Positions 1-8,894 of a stretch of 32,068 bases of DNA are shown here, piece by piece (position 1 is the first letter of the stretch; each line of letters starts with the position of its first letter). This DNA is from a virus: positions 1-32,068 of the IMG/VR virus record IMGVR_UViG_3300008448_000375, one strand, 5' to 3'. Below the pieces are notes generated by a model. It was not told where the DNA came from. It ran no database searches and saw only the letters and a program-made list of their open reading frames with translations. The translations under genes and the position numbers were made by a program.

Positions 1-78
1 AAATATCATCAAAATATCTCTTACCCGCCGAGAGAAATTTAATCAAAAGTGAAATCGAATGAGAGATCAGTTCGGGGC
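1..78. repeat. Terminal direct repeat, left copy
   Basis: These 78 bases are identical to 31991-32068. This either marks a circular molecule of 31,990 bp assembled with an overlap, or a short direct terminal repeat of a linear phage genome. A minus-strand reading frame runs unbroken through the joined ends, which supports real physical continuity of the two ends but does not separate the two cases. Confidence 0.97.
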
Positions 79-193
79 GGGCGAACAATAACAGAAAAGC
101 CAAAATCCCATAGACGTATTTAGGCATCATTCCCCCAAGGGTTAAACCGACAAGAAGACCGTGAACGAATAAATAAACGAAAAGATAGATCAT
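1..193 (-). CDS. Small two-helix membrane protein spanning the circular junction (N-terminal part)
   Basis: Reading the minus strand from the ATG at 193 gives a frame that leaves the window at base 1. If the ends are joined it stops at 31980, for 67 residues in all. The product has two hydrophobic stretches, about residues 3-24 (MIYLFVYLFVHGLLVG...) and 27-38 (YVYGILAFLLLFA), then a short charged tail ending KRYFDDISKM. That fits a small integral membrane protein such as a holin or superinfection-exclusion protein, but no family is recognised. No clear Shine-Dalgarno precedes 193. A GGGGGA lies just before two in-frame ATGs at 130 and 127, so a start giving a product one-third shorter is possible. 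It is the only candidate gene in bases 1-270 and opposes its neighbours. Confidence 0.5.
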   Translation of the reverse strand, partial: MIYLFVYLFVHGLLVGLTLGGMMPKYVYGILAFLLLFARPELISHSISLLIKFLSAGKRYFDDI

Positions 194-235
194 ACAAAAA
201 AGATCGACTGATTTGAATTAGGACTTAAATTTTAA

Positions 236-264
236 TTGCAAAAAAATAAAAAATTCCATTAAAT
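236..264 (+). promoter_or_regulatory. Weak candidate promoter before the first gene
   Basis: TTGCAA (236-241), 17 bases, then TTAAAT (259-264), seven bases before the ATG at 271. Each hexamer matches the sigma-70 consensus at four of six positions. No Shine-Dalgarno precedes 271, so if this promoter is real the message could be nearly leaderless. Bases 194-270 otherwise hold only AT-rich sequence. Confidence 0.25.
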
Positions 265-270
265 TGATAT

Positions 271-732
271 ATGGACAAACAACTACAAATTGCAATCAAC
301 GAACAATTAAAAAAAGAAATAGAAAAAGATCCTAGAATGAGATTCGCAAATAAATACAACACAGGGTTGAATCCTCAAGAATTTAATGAATTTTATAATT
401 GGGCTAAAAACAAATACGGTAGTCATGAAAATATTGTGAGAGAAATGGGTGCGTACGATATTCAAGGAGCATGGAAGCTACAAAATTCAGGAAAATCAAT
501 AGTAGATCCAAACACAGGTCATGGACCTGATACTTTTAAAAAGCCAAATCACATTACGTTTTCAAATCAATCTCAATACCACAATGAACAAATGCCTGGT
601 GGTAGTTGGTTTCAACAAGATAATAAATGGAAATTTAAACCATCGCAGACAATAATGCAACATTATACAAAGCCACAATTACAAGAATATTTTAATAAAA
701 ACGAAAAGGATGTAGATTTATTATTTGACTAA
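271..732 (+). CDS. Conserved phage protein of unknown function, 153 aa
   Basis: A soluble protein with no signal peptide or membrane segment. Residues about 62-100 carry the pattern YDIQGAWKL, then GPDTFKKPNHITFSNQSQYH, then a GGSW motif. I recall this arrangement (AWK ... PDTFKKPNHPTFS ... GG.W) from uncharacterised proteins common in tailed phages, often near structural genes; its role is unknown. It is separated from the next gene by an intrinsic terminator at 759-785, so it is probably its own transcription unit. No ribosome binding site is visible before the ATG. It may be a minor virion component, which is inference only. Confidence 0.8.
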   Translation: MDKQLQIAINEQLKKEIEKDPRMRFANKYNTGLNPQEFNEFYNWAKNKYGSHENIVREMGAYDIQGAWKLQNSGKSIVDPNTGHGPDTFKKPNHITFSNQSQYHNEQMPGGSWFQQDNKWKFKPSQTIMQHYTKPQLQEYFNKNEKDVDLLFD

Positions 733-758
733 AACTTTAATCATGGGAAATTATTTTT

Positions 759-785
759 GCCGGTGACCCCATACACCGGCGTTTT
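759..785 (+). terminator. Rho-independent terminator after the first gene
   Basis: Perfect 7-bp stem GCCGGTG (759-765) and CACCGGC (774-780) with an 8-base loop, followed by GTTTT. It lies 26 bases after the stop at 732 and just before the next ribosome binding site, so it can isolate gene 271-732 from the regulator downstream. Confidence 0.8.
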
Positions 786-799
786 ATATGGGAGGAAAT

Positions 800-1468
800 A
801 TGGAATTATCAACAATTAACAAAAGAACGATGACAAGTTTGGAAATAGCCGAACTTACAGGAAAGCGACATGATAATGTTATGGCAGACATTCGTAATAT
901 GCTTTCTACTTTATATGGAGAAGGGGGTCTCCTGAATTTTCAGGACACCTACCAAAACGAACAAAATAAACAACACTATCATATTTATAGACTTCTTAAA
1001 AGAGAATGTCTGATCCTAGTCTCAGGATATTCAGTAGAACTCAGAGCCAAAATCATTGACCGATGGGATGAATTGGAAAACGCTCCGAAAGACAGAACTC
1101 TCTTGATTGCCGAAGCCTTAATCATGGCAAATCAACTCATAGAAGAAAAAGATAAATACATCGCAGAACTAGAGCCAAAGGCAAAATTCACCAACGAACT
1201 CATCGACGGGGATGATAAGTTTAGAATGGATGAAGTCTGCAGTCTCCTTCATCTTACCATCGGGAGGAATAAATTCTTTTCAGTCCTTAGAGCTGATAAT
1301 ATTTTAAAATTAGACAACTCCCCTAAAAGGGAATATATCGATCAAGGATACTTCCATGTAATTCTCAAAGATACTCCGATTGGTAAAAAGACGGTTACAT
1401 TAGTCACTGGGAAAGGTCTCTATTGGTTAAGTCAAAGATACGATCATGTACGACTCAAAGCGATTTAG
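800..1468 (+). CDS. Rha-family regulatory protein with KilAC-like C-terminal domain (antirepressor-like)
   Basis: A 222-residue DNA-binding regulator. Residues about 13-31 (SLEIAELTGKRHDNVMADI) are the Rha-type helix-turn-helix. They are followed by the usual hydrophobic YRLLKRECLILVSGYS segment and a WDELE helix. From about residue 125 (AKFTNELIDGDDKFRMDEVC) to the end it resembles the KilAC domain of phage antirepressors. Such proteins modulate lysogeny or host-dependent growth in temperate phages. The ATG at 800 is preferred over 788 because GGGAGG at 790-795 lies just before it; the spacing is short at four bases. It sits directly upstream of the palindrome at 1485-1504, making it one candidate for the factor that binds there. 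No matching phage repressor or integrase was recognised in the window. Confidence 0.85.
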   Translation: MELSTINKRTMTSLEIAELTGKRHDNVMADIRNMLSTLYGEGGLLNFQDTYQNEQNKQHYHIYRLLKRECLILVSGYSVELRAKIIDRWDELENAPKDRTLLIAEALIMANQLIEEKDKYIAELEPKAKFTNELIDGDDKFRMDEVCSLLHLTIGRNKFFSVLRADNILKLDNSPKREYIDQGYFHVILKDTPIGKKTVTLVTGKGLYWLSQRYDHVRLKAI

Positions 1469-1471
1469 TAA

Positions 1472-1499
1472 TTGACTATTTATAATATTAGGATATTCT
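1472..1499 (+). promoter_or_regulatory. Candidate promoter for the terminase-portal operon
   Basis: TTGACT (1472-1477), 16 bases, then TATTCT (1494-1499). A perfect TATAAT also occurs at 1481-1486 but has no -35 at proper distance. The -10 lies inside the palindrome at 1485-1504, an arrangement also seen at the capsid promoter. The start codon at 1507 has no Shine-Dalgarno, so the leader must be very short. Confidence 0.45.
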
Positions 1500-1504
1500 A
1501 ATAT
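1485..1504. promoter_or_regulatory. Operator-like palindrome upstream of the small terminase
   Basis: ATATTAG-GATATT-CTAATAT: perfect 7-bp inverted arms with a 6-base spacer, ending two bases before the ATG at 1507. The same arrangement recurs at 20924-20943 (perfect) and 6246-6265 (13 of 14 arm bases), so a dimeric regulator is likely to bind here. Confidence 0.6.
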
Positions 1505-1506
1505 AC

Positions 1507-1908
1507 ATGGATTCAGAGACTCCAGATAAACGGACAGTAAACGGATTAATCCCTCAACCTCATGGGGGAGCTTTAAGAACTTCGGGACCAGGAAGACCGA
1601 AAGGGTCTAGGAACAGGGCAACTGTTATCCGTGAATTCATGGAAGCAAACACCAGAGAAAAAAACCCTTACACAAACGAGGAAATGACAGTCCTCCAAAA
1701 GATTACTCTTTCAATCATAGCTAAGGCGATGAAGGGCGATGTCATGGCGTACAATGCTTTAATGGATAACACTTTTGGGAAACTCAAAGACAAGATCGAA
1801 GTCGAGAACATAGCCGATGAAAACAATCCTCTGAATTTAATGAAGTTGGAGGACTTAGAAGAAATTGCAATTGTTGCAAGAAGAAATCGTAAATCAGATA
1901 GAGCATAA
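1507..1908 (+). CDS. terS: Putative small terminase subunit
   Basis: A 133-residue basic protein directly upstream of and overlapping the large terminase, the usual place for the DNA-recognition subunit of the packaging motor. Residues about 27-40 contain GPGRPKGSRNRAT, an AT-hook-like segment typical of DUF5681-type phage proteins that are often annotated as small terminases. It is followed by helical sequence with QKITLSIIAKAMKGDVMAYN. The assignment rests on position, length and the GRPKGS motif; no packaging site was identified. There is no visible ribosome binding site; the upstream 20 bases are an AT-rich palindrome instead. Confidence 0.7.
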   Translation: MDSETPDKRTVNGLIPQPHGGALRTSGPGRPKGSRNRATVIREFMEANTREKNPYTNEEMTVLQKITLSIIAKAMKGDVMAYNALMDNTFGKLKDKIEVENIADENNPLNLMKLEDLEEIAIVARRNRKSDRA

Positions 1909-3268
1909 ACTCTGGGAAACTGGTAGGCTTAAATTTATCTTACAGGATCATCAAATGGATCTTTGGGAGGCTTTTAATAATTCCAAGACTAAGAAGTATG
2001 TCCTCAACTGTTCAAGACGTTTTGGAAAGTCTTACTTACTTTGTGTCCTAGCCATCGAGCATGCTTTAAAAAATCAATATCATCATATTAGGTTTGCCGC
2101 ACCGACACAAAAACAACTTCGAGAGATTATTCAACCGATCATGGATAAGATTCTTTTAAACTGTCCTGATCAATTCAGACCTGTCTTTAAATCTCAAGAA
2201 TCTTTATATTTTTTTCCATCATCGAACTCATACATACATATAGCAGGATGCGATAATGGTAATGATGAGAACCTCAGAGGACACGAGAGTCATTTTAACA
2301 TCATCGATGAGGCTGGGTTTATTGATAATCTCGAATACTTAATCAAAGATATTTTACAACCTCAGACATTGACCACGGGAGGAAGGACGATCATATCAAG
2401 TACACCTCCATCGAGTCCCGATCATTATTTCCATTCTCTATCTATGGAAGCATCAAGGGAAGGGTATTACATTATAAAGACTATCTATGATAACACTATG
2501 CTATCACTAGACACGATTGAGGAGTATAAAAAAGAAGCAGGCGGGGCAAACTCTTCGACATGGAAAAGAGAATACCTTTGCCAATTTGTTGTGGATGAAT
2601 CAAGAGTGATTATACCTGAGTGGAACGATTCGCACATAGTCACTGATTCAAGGGATAATATGTTCCAATATTATCACAAGTATGTTGCCATGGATATCGG
2701 AGGAAGGGACAAGACAGCGATTCTTTTTGGATATTATGATTTCATGAAGTCTTTACTCTATATCGAAGACGAAGCAATACTTTCGAGGATCAACACAACA
2801 ACAAACGACATTGCTTCCTCAATTAAGGATAAGGAAAGTACTTTAGAATATTCTAATATTCGAATGAGGGTTGCCGATAACAATGCGATCATCATGCTCA
2901 ATGACTTACTCACAGACCACGACCTTCCATTCGTGGCGACTAAGAAGGACGAGCTTCATTCCATGGTCAATAGGCTACGTGTCTTTATAGCCGATGGACG
3001 ATTGAAAGTACACGAAAGATGCAAGGAATTGATAGGGTGTTTAGAATCTGCGATATGGAACAAACAGAGAAGGCAGTTTGATCGATCTGCACTCTATGGT
3101 CATTATGATGCACTAGCGTCTCTAATTTATTTACTGGAAAATCTTGACCAATGGACTAATCCGATCCCACCTCTTTTAGGGATTGACAAAGCAAATACAT
3201 TTGGTATAGAAAGAATATACAACGAGACAGACTCCAAAGAGAATTTAAGAAGGGCATTTAGAAAATGA
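1865..3268 (+). CDS. terL: Terminase large subunit
   Basis: The ATPase-nuclease of the packaging motor, 467 residues, a normal length. Walker A is CSRRFGKS at residues 49-56, preceded by the DHQ adenine-motif region at 28-30. Walker B is FNIIDEAG at 144-151, and the coupling motif SSTP is at 178-181. The C-terminal RNase H-like nuclease carries YVAMDIGGRDKTA, RVADNNAI and GHYDALASL, which hold the expected acidic residues. The start is uncertain. The TTG at 1865 overlaps the small terminase and keeps the Q-motif; GGAGG at 1848-1852 is 12 bases away. The first in-frame ATG, at 1954, would remove the DHQ segment. It overlaps the portal gene by four bases (ATGA). Confidence 0.95.
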   Translation: MQLLQEEIVNQIEHKLWETGRLKFILQDHQMDLWEAFNNSKTKKYVLNCSRRFGKSYLLCVLAIEHALKNQYHHIRFAAPTQKQLREIIQPIMDKILLNCPDQFRPVFKSQESLYFFPSSNSYIHIAGCDNGNDENLRGHESHFNIIDEAGFIDNLEYLIKDILQPQTLTTGGRTIISSTPPSSPDHYFHSLSMEASREGYYIIKTIYDNTMLSLDTIEEYKKEAGGANSSTWKREYLCQFVVDESRVIIPEWNDSHIVTDSRDNMFQYYHKYVAMDIGGRDKTAILFGYYDFMKSLLYIEDEAILSRINTTTNDIASSIKDKESTLEYSNIRMRVADNNAIIMLNDLLTDHDLPFVATKKDELHSMVNRLRVFIADGRLKVHERCKELIGCLESAIWNKQRRQFDRSALYGHYDALASLIYLLENLDQWTNPIPPLLGIDKANTFGIERIYNETDSKENLRRAFRK

Positions 3269-5211
3269 AATACTGGGCAACAGAAGACAAAGACACACTG
3301 GCAAGCGATTTAATGACAAGGGTTCAAAACTATTACAATTATTTAAGATCATCATCATTATTCGATCTTTACAGAAATTCGTATTATAACTACTTCAAAG
3401 CATCTCAACACATGGGAAACGTTTTATGGGTTGGACAAAATGCTGAGTATTCTAATATATCAATCAATCATTATAGAAACTTAATCCAACACAGACTTAC
3501 TCTCACAGTATCACAAAGACCGACATTCCAACCGAGAGCCACAAACACCGATTATAAATCACAAGCACAAGTGAAACTTGCTCATGGTCTTTTAGATTAC
3601 TACATGCGAGAGAAGAAGTTAGAACGATATATTAAGACTGCGGTTGAGTTTGCCTTAGTGTATGGAGAAGGATTCCTTCGAACAGATTGGGATGCACAGA
3701 TTGGAGAGGAATACGGAACGACTGAAAGCGGTGCAATCATTCGAGAAGGGGATATATCATTTAAGAATGGTTCTCCTATGGATATTATTAGGGATCCATT
3801 TGCTAGATCATGGCAAGACAACGATTGGGTAATTATGAGAACATTCCAAAACAAACACACACTGGCGGCTAAGTATCCAGAACTTGCCGATGACATAGTG
3901 GACTTGCAATTTAATTTTAATGATAAACTCAATGACATTATCGACTTCTCTATGTACACACCGTCTCTCTCAATGACTGACATCATTCCAGTTTATGAGT
4001 TTTTCCACAGGGACACAGCGGCTATCTCAGGCGGAAGGATGGTAACATTCTTAGATAATGAATTGGTATTGATTGATTCACCTCTACCTTATAGAGATAT
4101 ACCAGTCTATCGAATCAGTGCCGGTGATATGGACGGAACTCCTTTTGGTTACTCGGTAGCGTTTGACATCATGCCACTACAGAAAGCGATTGATAATCTC
4201 TATTCGACTATTCAGACAAATCAGGAAATGTTTGGAGTTCAAAATATCTTACTCCCAAGAGGATCGAACATAGGACTTGAAGAAATCGGTGGTGGACTTA
4301 ACATCATAGAGTATGACTCACAACTCGGCGCACCATCTCCATTGAACTTAACAAACACTCCGACAGAGATATTTTCTCAGATAAATAAATTAGAGCAAAC
4401 AATGGAAACTCTTTCGGGAGTAAACTCGGTAGCTAGAGGAAACCCAGAGGCATCATTAAAATCTGGATCTGCTTTGGCGTTGGTTGCTTCACAGTCTATT
4501 CAATTCGCTCAGATGTTACAACAGTCTTATACTCAATTATTGGAAGACGTTGGGACAAGTGTTATCAATATCCTAAAGGATTATGCAACAGTTCCGAGGA
4601 TAGCAATGATATCAGGGATTGCCAACCGAGGATATATGAAGGAATTCAAAGGCGATGATTTATCTATGATTAATCGAGTCATCGTTGACATGGGGAACCC
4701 TTTGAGTCAAACAACTTCGGGCAAAGTACAGATTGCAGAGTCATTAATTCAAGGCGGATTTATTAAGAACCCTGAGCAATACATTCAAGTATTAACAACG
4801 GGAAAACTTGATCCATTGATCGAAGGTGAACAGGCTGAACTTTTATTAATCAGAAGCGAGAATGAAAAACTAATTAATCTTGAGCCAGTAAATGCTATCA
4901 TTACAGACAATCACATGATGCACATTCAAGAACACAAGACAGTTCTAGCAAGTCCAGAGGCAAGAGAGAATCCTGAGTTAGTACAGAATGCCCTTGAACA
5001 TATACAAGAACACATTAACCTTCTTAAAACAGGTGATCCTGATGTTCTACAAATGACAGGATCCCAACCTATAAACCCCGCACCTATTAGTCCAGAATTG
5101 ACATCAACACAACCTCCAGTAGTGCAAGCCGCTGAGGAAGTGAATCTTCCAAGAATGCCAACTAATCCGCTAACAGGTGAACAATACAACATACCTAGTG
5201 AGGGAGTATGA
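3265..5211 (+). CDS. Portal protein
   Basis: A 648-residue protein starting at an ATGA overlap with the large terminase and ending at another with the scaffold, the classical terminase-portal-scaffold order. Family-typical sequence includes RNLIQHRLTLTVSQRPTF near residue 75, a GEGFLRTDWD segment near 135, the DPFARSWQD region and LSGVNSVARGNPEASLKSG near 385-405. The C-terminus (about 540-648) is helical and then Pro-rich and probably disordered. It would form the dodecameric ring at the capsid vertex through which DNA enters and leaves. Identification rests on length, context and these motifs. Confidence 0.88.
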   Translation: MKYWATEDKDTLASDLMTRVQNYYNYLRSSSLFDLYRNSYYNYFKASQHMGNVLWVGQNAEYSNISINHYRNLIQHRLTLTVSQRPTFQPRATNTDYKSQAQVKLAHGLLDYYMREKKLERYIKTAVEFALVYGEGFLRTDWDAQIGEEYGTTESGAIIREGDISFKNGSPMDIIRDPFARSWQDNDWVIMRTFQNKHTLAAKYPELADDIVDLQFNFNDKLNDIIDFSMYTPSLSMTDIIPVYEFFHRDTAAISGGRMVTFLDNELVLIDSPLPYRDIPVYRISAGDMDGTPFGYSVAFDIMPLQKAIDNLYSTIQTNQEMFGVQNILLPRGSNIGLEEIGGGLNIIEYDSQLGAPSPLNLTNTPTEIFSQINKLEQTMETLSGVNSVARGNPEASLKSGSALALVASQSIQFAQMLQQSYTQLLEDVGTSVINILKDYATVPRIAMISGIANRGYMKEFKGDDLSMINRVIVDMGNPLSQTTSGKVQIAESLIQGGFIKNPEQYIQVLTTGKLDPLIEGEQAELLLIRSENEKLINLEPVNAIITDNHMMHIQEHKTVLASPEARENPELVQNALEHIQEHINLLKTGDPDVLQMTGSQPINPAPISPELTSTQPPVVQAAEEVNLPRMPTNPLTGEQYNIPSEGV

Positions 5212-6194
5212 GTGAAGCAGAAACAGTAAGTTTTGAATCAACCGAAACAGATTTAATGGGACAAGATTATTTTCCCGAGGATTTTAGTTTTGGTGAAGAA
5301 GTAATTGAACAAACAGAACCAACAGAAACTTTAGAACAAATTAGTGAAGAGATTCCACAGGAACCAGTTCTTTCAAAGTCTTTCAAGGTTGGTGAAAAAG
5401 AATATAGTGTCGATGAAAACACTATAAGAAATTTCTTTCGAATCAAACCAGAAGAGAAACTAGATCAAGCGACATTCAACCGATATGTCACTGGATACAA
5501 AGAACACATCGGACGATCCACTTTAGCAACTGATCTTAATCAAACTAAACAAACCATGGAGTTACTTCTCAAGACTCTCAAAGAAGATCCTGCGAAAGTT
5601 TTGGAACTAGCCGGATACAATCCAAAAGAACTTGCTGAGTCTATACTTTATAAACACCTTGAAGAGGATTTAATGGATCCTTCCGAAAAGGAAAAGATGA
5701 CTCTCAAAAGAGAAAATGAAAGATTAATGAAGCTCGAAGAAGAAAGGCAAAGAGCAGAATTGGAATCAAGACAGAAAGTAGAGCTTGAACAAGCATATCA
5801 ATCTGTCACTCAAGAAATTATATCCGCACTTGATTCGAATCCTGACCTTCCTAAAACACCTAGTACAATTAAAAGAGCAATGTTCTACATGGCAAAGGCG
5901 ATGGAAAAAAATCTCCCGATTAAAGTAGATCAAGTCATGCCATTAGTCCGAGAAGACATTGAGACTGAAAACTTGGCGATGTTAAAGAATGCGACACCTG
6001 AGATGTTAGAAAAATTCTTAGGTGAAAAGAAACTCAAAGAGATCAGACAGCATGATCTCAATCGACTAAAGAAACAAACACCAAGTCCGAAGACTCAACA
6101 AATTGAAAAGCAGGATGTAAAACCTCAGTACATGACTAATGAAGAGTTCAGGAACATGGTACAAGAGAAAATGTCCAAAGTTTTAAAATTCTAG
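5208..6194 (+). CDS. Putative capsid scaffolding protein
   Basis: A 328-residue, strongly charged protein between portal and major capsid genes. The first 50 residues are acidic and low in complexity (ESTETDLMGQDYFPEDFSFG). A FKVGEKEYSVDENTI segment follows at about 58-75. Residues about 150-200 are a long coiled coil (LKRENERLMKLEEERQRAEL), and the C-terminus is basic and helical. Acidic N-terminus, central coiled coil and basic C-terminus are the usual profile of phage scaffolds, which guide capsid assembly and then leave. The stop is followed within 15 bases by a strong terminator. Confidence 0.8.
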   Translation: MSEAETVSFESTETDLMGQDYFPEDFSFGEEVIEQTEPTETLEQISEEIPQEPVLSKSFKVGEKEYSVDENTIRNFFRIKPEEKLDQATFNRYVTGYKEHIGRSTLATDLNQTKQTMELLLKTLKEDPAKVLELAGYNPKELAESILYKHLEEDLMDPSEKEKMTLKRENERLMKLEEERQRAELESRQKVELEQAYQSVTQEIISALDSNPDLPKTPSTIKRAMFYMAKAMEKNLPIKVDQVMPLVREDIETENLAMLKNATPEMLEKFLGEKKLKEIRQHDLNRLKKQTPSPKTQQIEKQDVKPQYMTNEEFRNMVQEKMSKVLKF

Positions 6195-6206
6195 TTTACC
6201 TCTATT

Positions 6207-6234
6207 TAGGGGGGAGAAATCCCCCTATTTTTTT
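6207..6234 (+). terminator. Strong rho-independent terminator between scaffold and capsid genes
   Basis: Stem TAGGGGG (6207-6213) with CCCCCTA (6221-6227), 7-base loop, followed by seven T residues (6228-6234). It ends the terminase-portal-scaffold unit. A TTGACA begins only two bases after the T-run. Confidence 0.93.
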
Positions 6235-6235
6235 C

Positions 6236-6263
6236 TTGACATCGAATATTAGAATGTCATAAT
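6236..6263 (+). promoter_or_regulatory. Promoter of the major capsid operon
   Basis: TTGACA (6236-6241, perfect) with a 16-base spacer and CATAAT (6258-6263), or an 18-base spacer and TAATAT (6260-6265). It lies directly behind the terminator and 134 bases before the capsid start codon, leaving a long leader. Its spacer and -10 are covered by the operator-like palindrome at 6246-6265. Confidence 0.8.
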
Positions 6264-6265
6264 AT
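6246..6265. promoter_or_regulatory. Operator-like palindrome inside the capsid promoter
   Basis: ATATTAG-AATGTC-ATAATAT matches the ATATTAG-N6-CTAATAT pattern at 13 of 14 arm positions and lies between and over the -35 and -10. A second inverted repeat, GAATATT (6244-6250) with AATATTC (6261-6267), overlaps it. Bases 6242-6255 are also the exact reverse complement of 2850-2863 in the large terminase gene. Confidence 0.55.
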
Positions 6266-6314
6266 TCTCAAATTCTAATCCTCTTGCCCTAAGGACTCGT
6301 AAGATTCCACCACT

Positions 6315-6327
6315 GGGGAAGGTGAGG
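6315..6327 (+). repeat. 13-bp leader motif shared with the ERF gene leader
   Basis: GGGGAAGGTGAGG occurs here in the capsid leader and exactly again at 22551-22563 in the leader of the ERF gene. In both places GGGGAA can pair with an upstream TTCC or CTTCCCC. A shared RNA-level control element is possible. Confidence 0.4.
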
Positions 6328-6396
6328 AAAACAAGACTCTCTTTCGAGATTCGACAAAACTCAAAATTAATTAAAGGAAAATTAAAGGAAATTATC

Positions 6397-7656
6397 ATGG
6401 CAGGCGAAACAACAGTAGCAAAACTTAACGGACTATTCAAGTACGTATTCGGCGAAGGGCCGATCAATCTAATCCCACAGAACACAAAACTTTTGAGAGC
6501 AATCCCGCTCCAAAAATCCAAGCCTCTTGGACGTTCTTACATCTTCCCAGTTATCGTCGCTGACGAACAGGGTTCAACTTTCAATACCGACGGATCTGCA
6601 TTTGCATTGAACGACGCAGTATCTATGCAAACCGAAGAAGCAAGTGTTCAAGGTGTTGAGATTGTTTATCGTGGCTCAATCTCTTACAAAGCAGTAAGTG
6701 CCGCAATCAATGACTCTCAAGCATTCGCAAACGCATTGGCTTTGAAAGTAGAAAGACTTTCTGAATCTCATGCAAGAGCGGCTGAGTTCCAACTTCTTTA
6801 CGGAGGATCTGGACTTGGTAATGTTTCTTCATTAACAGGAACCACAGGCGGAACTGCAACCGTTACCGTTACCGATGCAACTTGGGGCGATGGTATCTGG
6901 ACAGGATCTAACGGAATGAAACTTGATTTCTACCGTGCTGACGATTCTACAAAAATTAACTCTGGTGCACTCAGTGTAACTAGTGTGGATTATGACAACA
7001 AAAGAGTAGCCGTTTCTGGTGCTCAATCTGACATCAATCTCTTGACTGGTGCAACTGCTTATCTAGATTATAGAATTTATAAGTATGGTGCAAAGTCCAA
7101 TGAAATGGTTGGTATCAACAAAATCTTGACTACTACTACAGGAACACTCTTTGGAATCAACGTTGGAAGCTATGATTTATTCAAGCCTTCATCATATTCC
7201 ACTACTGGAACTTTGACTTTTGCTAAGATTCAATTAGCGGTAGTTCAGGCAGTAGGTCGTGGTTTAATGGAAGACGTTGTATGTTATGTATCACCTAAAC
7301 AATGGTCTAACCTTACTGCAGATCAAGCATCATTAAGAGATTATGACTATTCATACAATCCTAACAAACTTGAACAAGGTTTCTCACCTAACAACGTAAC
7401 ATTCTATGCGGCTAACGGTAAGATCAGTATCGAACCACATCCGATGGTAAAAAATGGCGATGCGTTCATTTTGCCAATCAACCGTTTCAAGAGAGTGGGA
7501 TCAACTGACATCACTTTCCAAAGACCAGGTAGAAAAGACGATTTCTTCCGTGATCTTGAAAGTTCTGCAGGTTATGAGTTAAGAACTTACTCCGATTTTG
7601 CAATCGTGTGTGAGGCTCCTTCTCGTTGTGTTAAGATTACAGGGTTCACAGCTTAA
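6397..7656 (+). CDS. Major capsid protein (HK97-fold type, inferred)
   Basis: A 419-residue protein in the expected place after the scaffold. The start at 6397 ([12 protein letters not shown]) is chosen because AAAGGA lies about eight bases upstream; the in-frame GTG at 6322 would add 25 unlikely residues. The sequence has the usual capsid features: [15 protein letters not shown] near residue 48, [21 protein letters not shown] (an E-loop or spine-helix type stretch), and a C-terminal [20 protein letters not shown]. Residues about 135-230 are rich in T, G and V with Ig-like or insertion-domain character. It has its own promoter and terminator-insulated leader, so expression can exceed that of the portal and scaffold. 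Codons look more GC-rich at third positions than neighbours, fitting high expression. Confidence 0.88.
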   Translation: MAGETTVAKLNGLFKYVFGEGPINLIPQNTKLLRAIPLQKSKPLGRSYIFPVIVADEQGSTFNTDGSAFALNDAVSMQTEEASVQGVEIVYRGSISYKAVSAAINDSQAFANALALKVERLSESHARAAEFQLLYGGSGLGNVSSLTGTTGGTATVTVTDATWGDGIWTGSNGMKLDFYRADDSTKINSGALSVTSVDYDNKRVAVSGAQSDINLLTGATAYLDYRIYKYGAKSNEMVGINKILTTTTGTLFGINVGSYDLFKPSSYSTTGTLTFAKIQLAVVQAVGRGLMEDVVCYVSPKQWSNLTADQASLRDYDYSYNPNKLEQGFSPNNVTFYAANGKISIEPHPMVKNGDAFILPINRFKRVGSTDITFQRPGRKDDFFRDLESSAGYELRTYSDFAIVCEAPSRCVKITGFTA

Positions 7657-8894
7657 TGCCTGTTAGCCTTGGAGCAAATGGGGGTAGTTACAACTACCCT
7701 CAAGAAAATGATCCCGCAGGTTGGGGTGATGATGCGACTAATTGGGCGAGTGCGGTAAGTGCCGCCCTTTCGAATATCGGACTCGGTGGCACAGCGTCTG
7801 CCGATGCCGTTGTCAATATAATCTCAACAACTAAAGGGGTTTTGATTCCTCGGATGACTACTACTCAAAGGAATGCGATTGGTAGTCCTTCGACTTCATT
7901 ATTAATTTACAATACAACTACAACACAATACGAATTGTACACAGGGTCAACTTGGCAATCTTTAGCTTCATATATTAGTGGGACTCTCACTGTCACGGGT
8001 GCGGCTACATTACAAAGTACACTAGCAGTAAATGGCAATACTACACTCGGTGATGCCGGTGGGGACACTCTGACAATCACAGGAAATGCAGTTTCAACAC
8101 CTAACGGATTGAATATTGATTCTAATACTTTGGTTGTCGATGCTACTAATAACCGTGTTGGCGTTGTGACAGCTTCTCCAACAGTTGCTTTAGATATTAC
8201 AGGAGATATTAAGGCAAGTTCAACTATTCAATCTGCGAATGGAACTGCTACAGCTCCAGGAATTACATTCAGTGGGGATACCAATACAGGTATCTATAAT
8301 ATAGCGGCTGATACTATTGGCTTTAGTGCTAACGGAGCAGAGAGTGCGAGAATAGATTCTCAAGGTATTGAAATAATAGATGGTACTGCGGCGGCTCCAA
8401 GTTTAGCATTCAGTTCTGATCCTGATACTGGTGTATTTAGACCAGGTGCAAACCAATTTAGCATTGCTACAGGTGGAGTAGAACGATTCAGAATTGAATC
8501 AACTGGTCAGATTAAAGCAGTTTATGAATCACAAGTTGGAACTGATTATAATACTACTTTAGATAATGGTTATTTTTGTAGAGCTTGGGCATTATTTAAC
8601 GGGAATGATAATACTATTTATGCATCTGGAAATATAAGTTCGATAAGCAATGTAACATATAGTGGTAGAAAACAAATAAATCTTACTTCTCCTTTACCTG
8701 ATTCAAATTATGTAATTACTACATCAGCAGGGAAATTAGATTATAATGGTGGTAATGCTCCAAGATTACAGGCATTATCTAGTGGTGTGACATCAAATAC
8801 GTCTCAAATTGGAGTAGAATATGGTTATGTTACCACTTCAGCAACTGCGGGACTTACAACAGATGCTTATTTAGGGATAATGGTATTTAGATGA
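7656..8894 (+). CDS. Tail fibre or receptor-binding protein
   Basis: A 412-residue protein starting at a TAATG junction with the capsid gene. After an N-terminal part that probably anchors to the particle, residues 61-102 carry a motif widespread in fibres ([15 protein letters not shown] then YELYTGSTW). Residues 196-240 and 243-285 are imperfect tandem repeats of the form GTA.AP...FS.D..TG. Residues about 290-412 are a C-terminal domain with [13 protein letters not shown] and ISSISN, known from many fibre tips. From about base 8526 the DNA becomes visibly more AT-rich, suggesting the tip domain was exchanged. Two small genes of the fibre-assembly kind follow directly. Confidence 0.85.
   Translation: MPVSLGANGGSYNYPQENDPAGWGDDATNWASAVSAALSNIGLGGTASADAVVNIISTTKGVLIPRMTTTQRNAIGSPSTSLLIYNTTTTQYELYTGSTWQSLASYISGTLTVTGAATLQSTLAVNGNTTLGDAGGDTLTITGNAVSTPNGLNIDSNTLVVDATNNRVGVVTASPTVALDITGDIKASSTIQSANGTATAPGITFSGDTNTGIYNIAADTIGFSANGAESARIDSQGIEIIDGTAAAPSLAFSSDPDTGVFRPGANQFSIATGGVERFRIESTGQIKAVYESQVGTDYNTTLDNGYFCRAWALFNGNDNTIYASGNISSISNVTYSGRKQINLTSPLPDSNYVITTSAGKLDYNGGNAPRLQALSSGVTSNTSQIGVEYGYVTTSATAGLTTDAYLGIMVFR

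Noticed and set aside
3600-5192. Minus-strand frames inside the portal gene
   Set aside because: They lie opposite a well-supported gene and have shadow-type composition with no ribosome binding sites.
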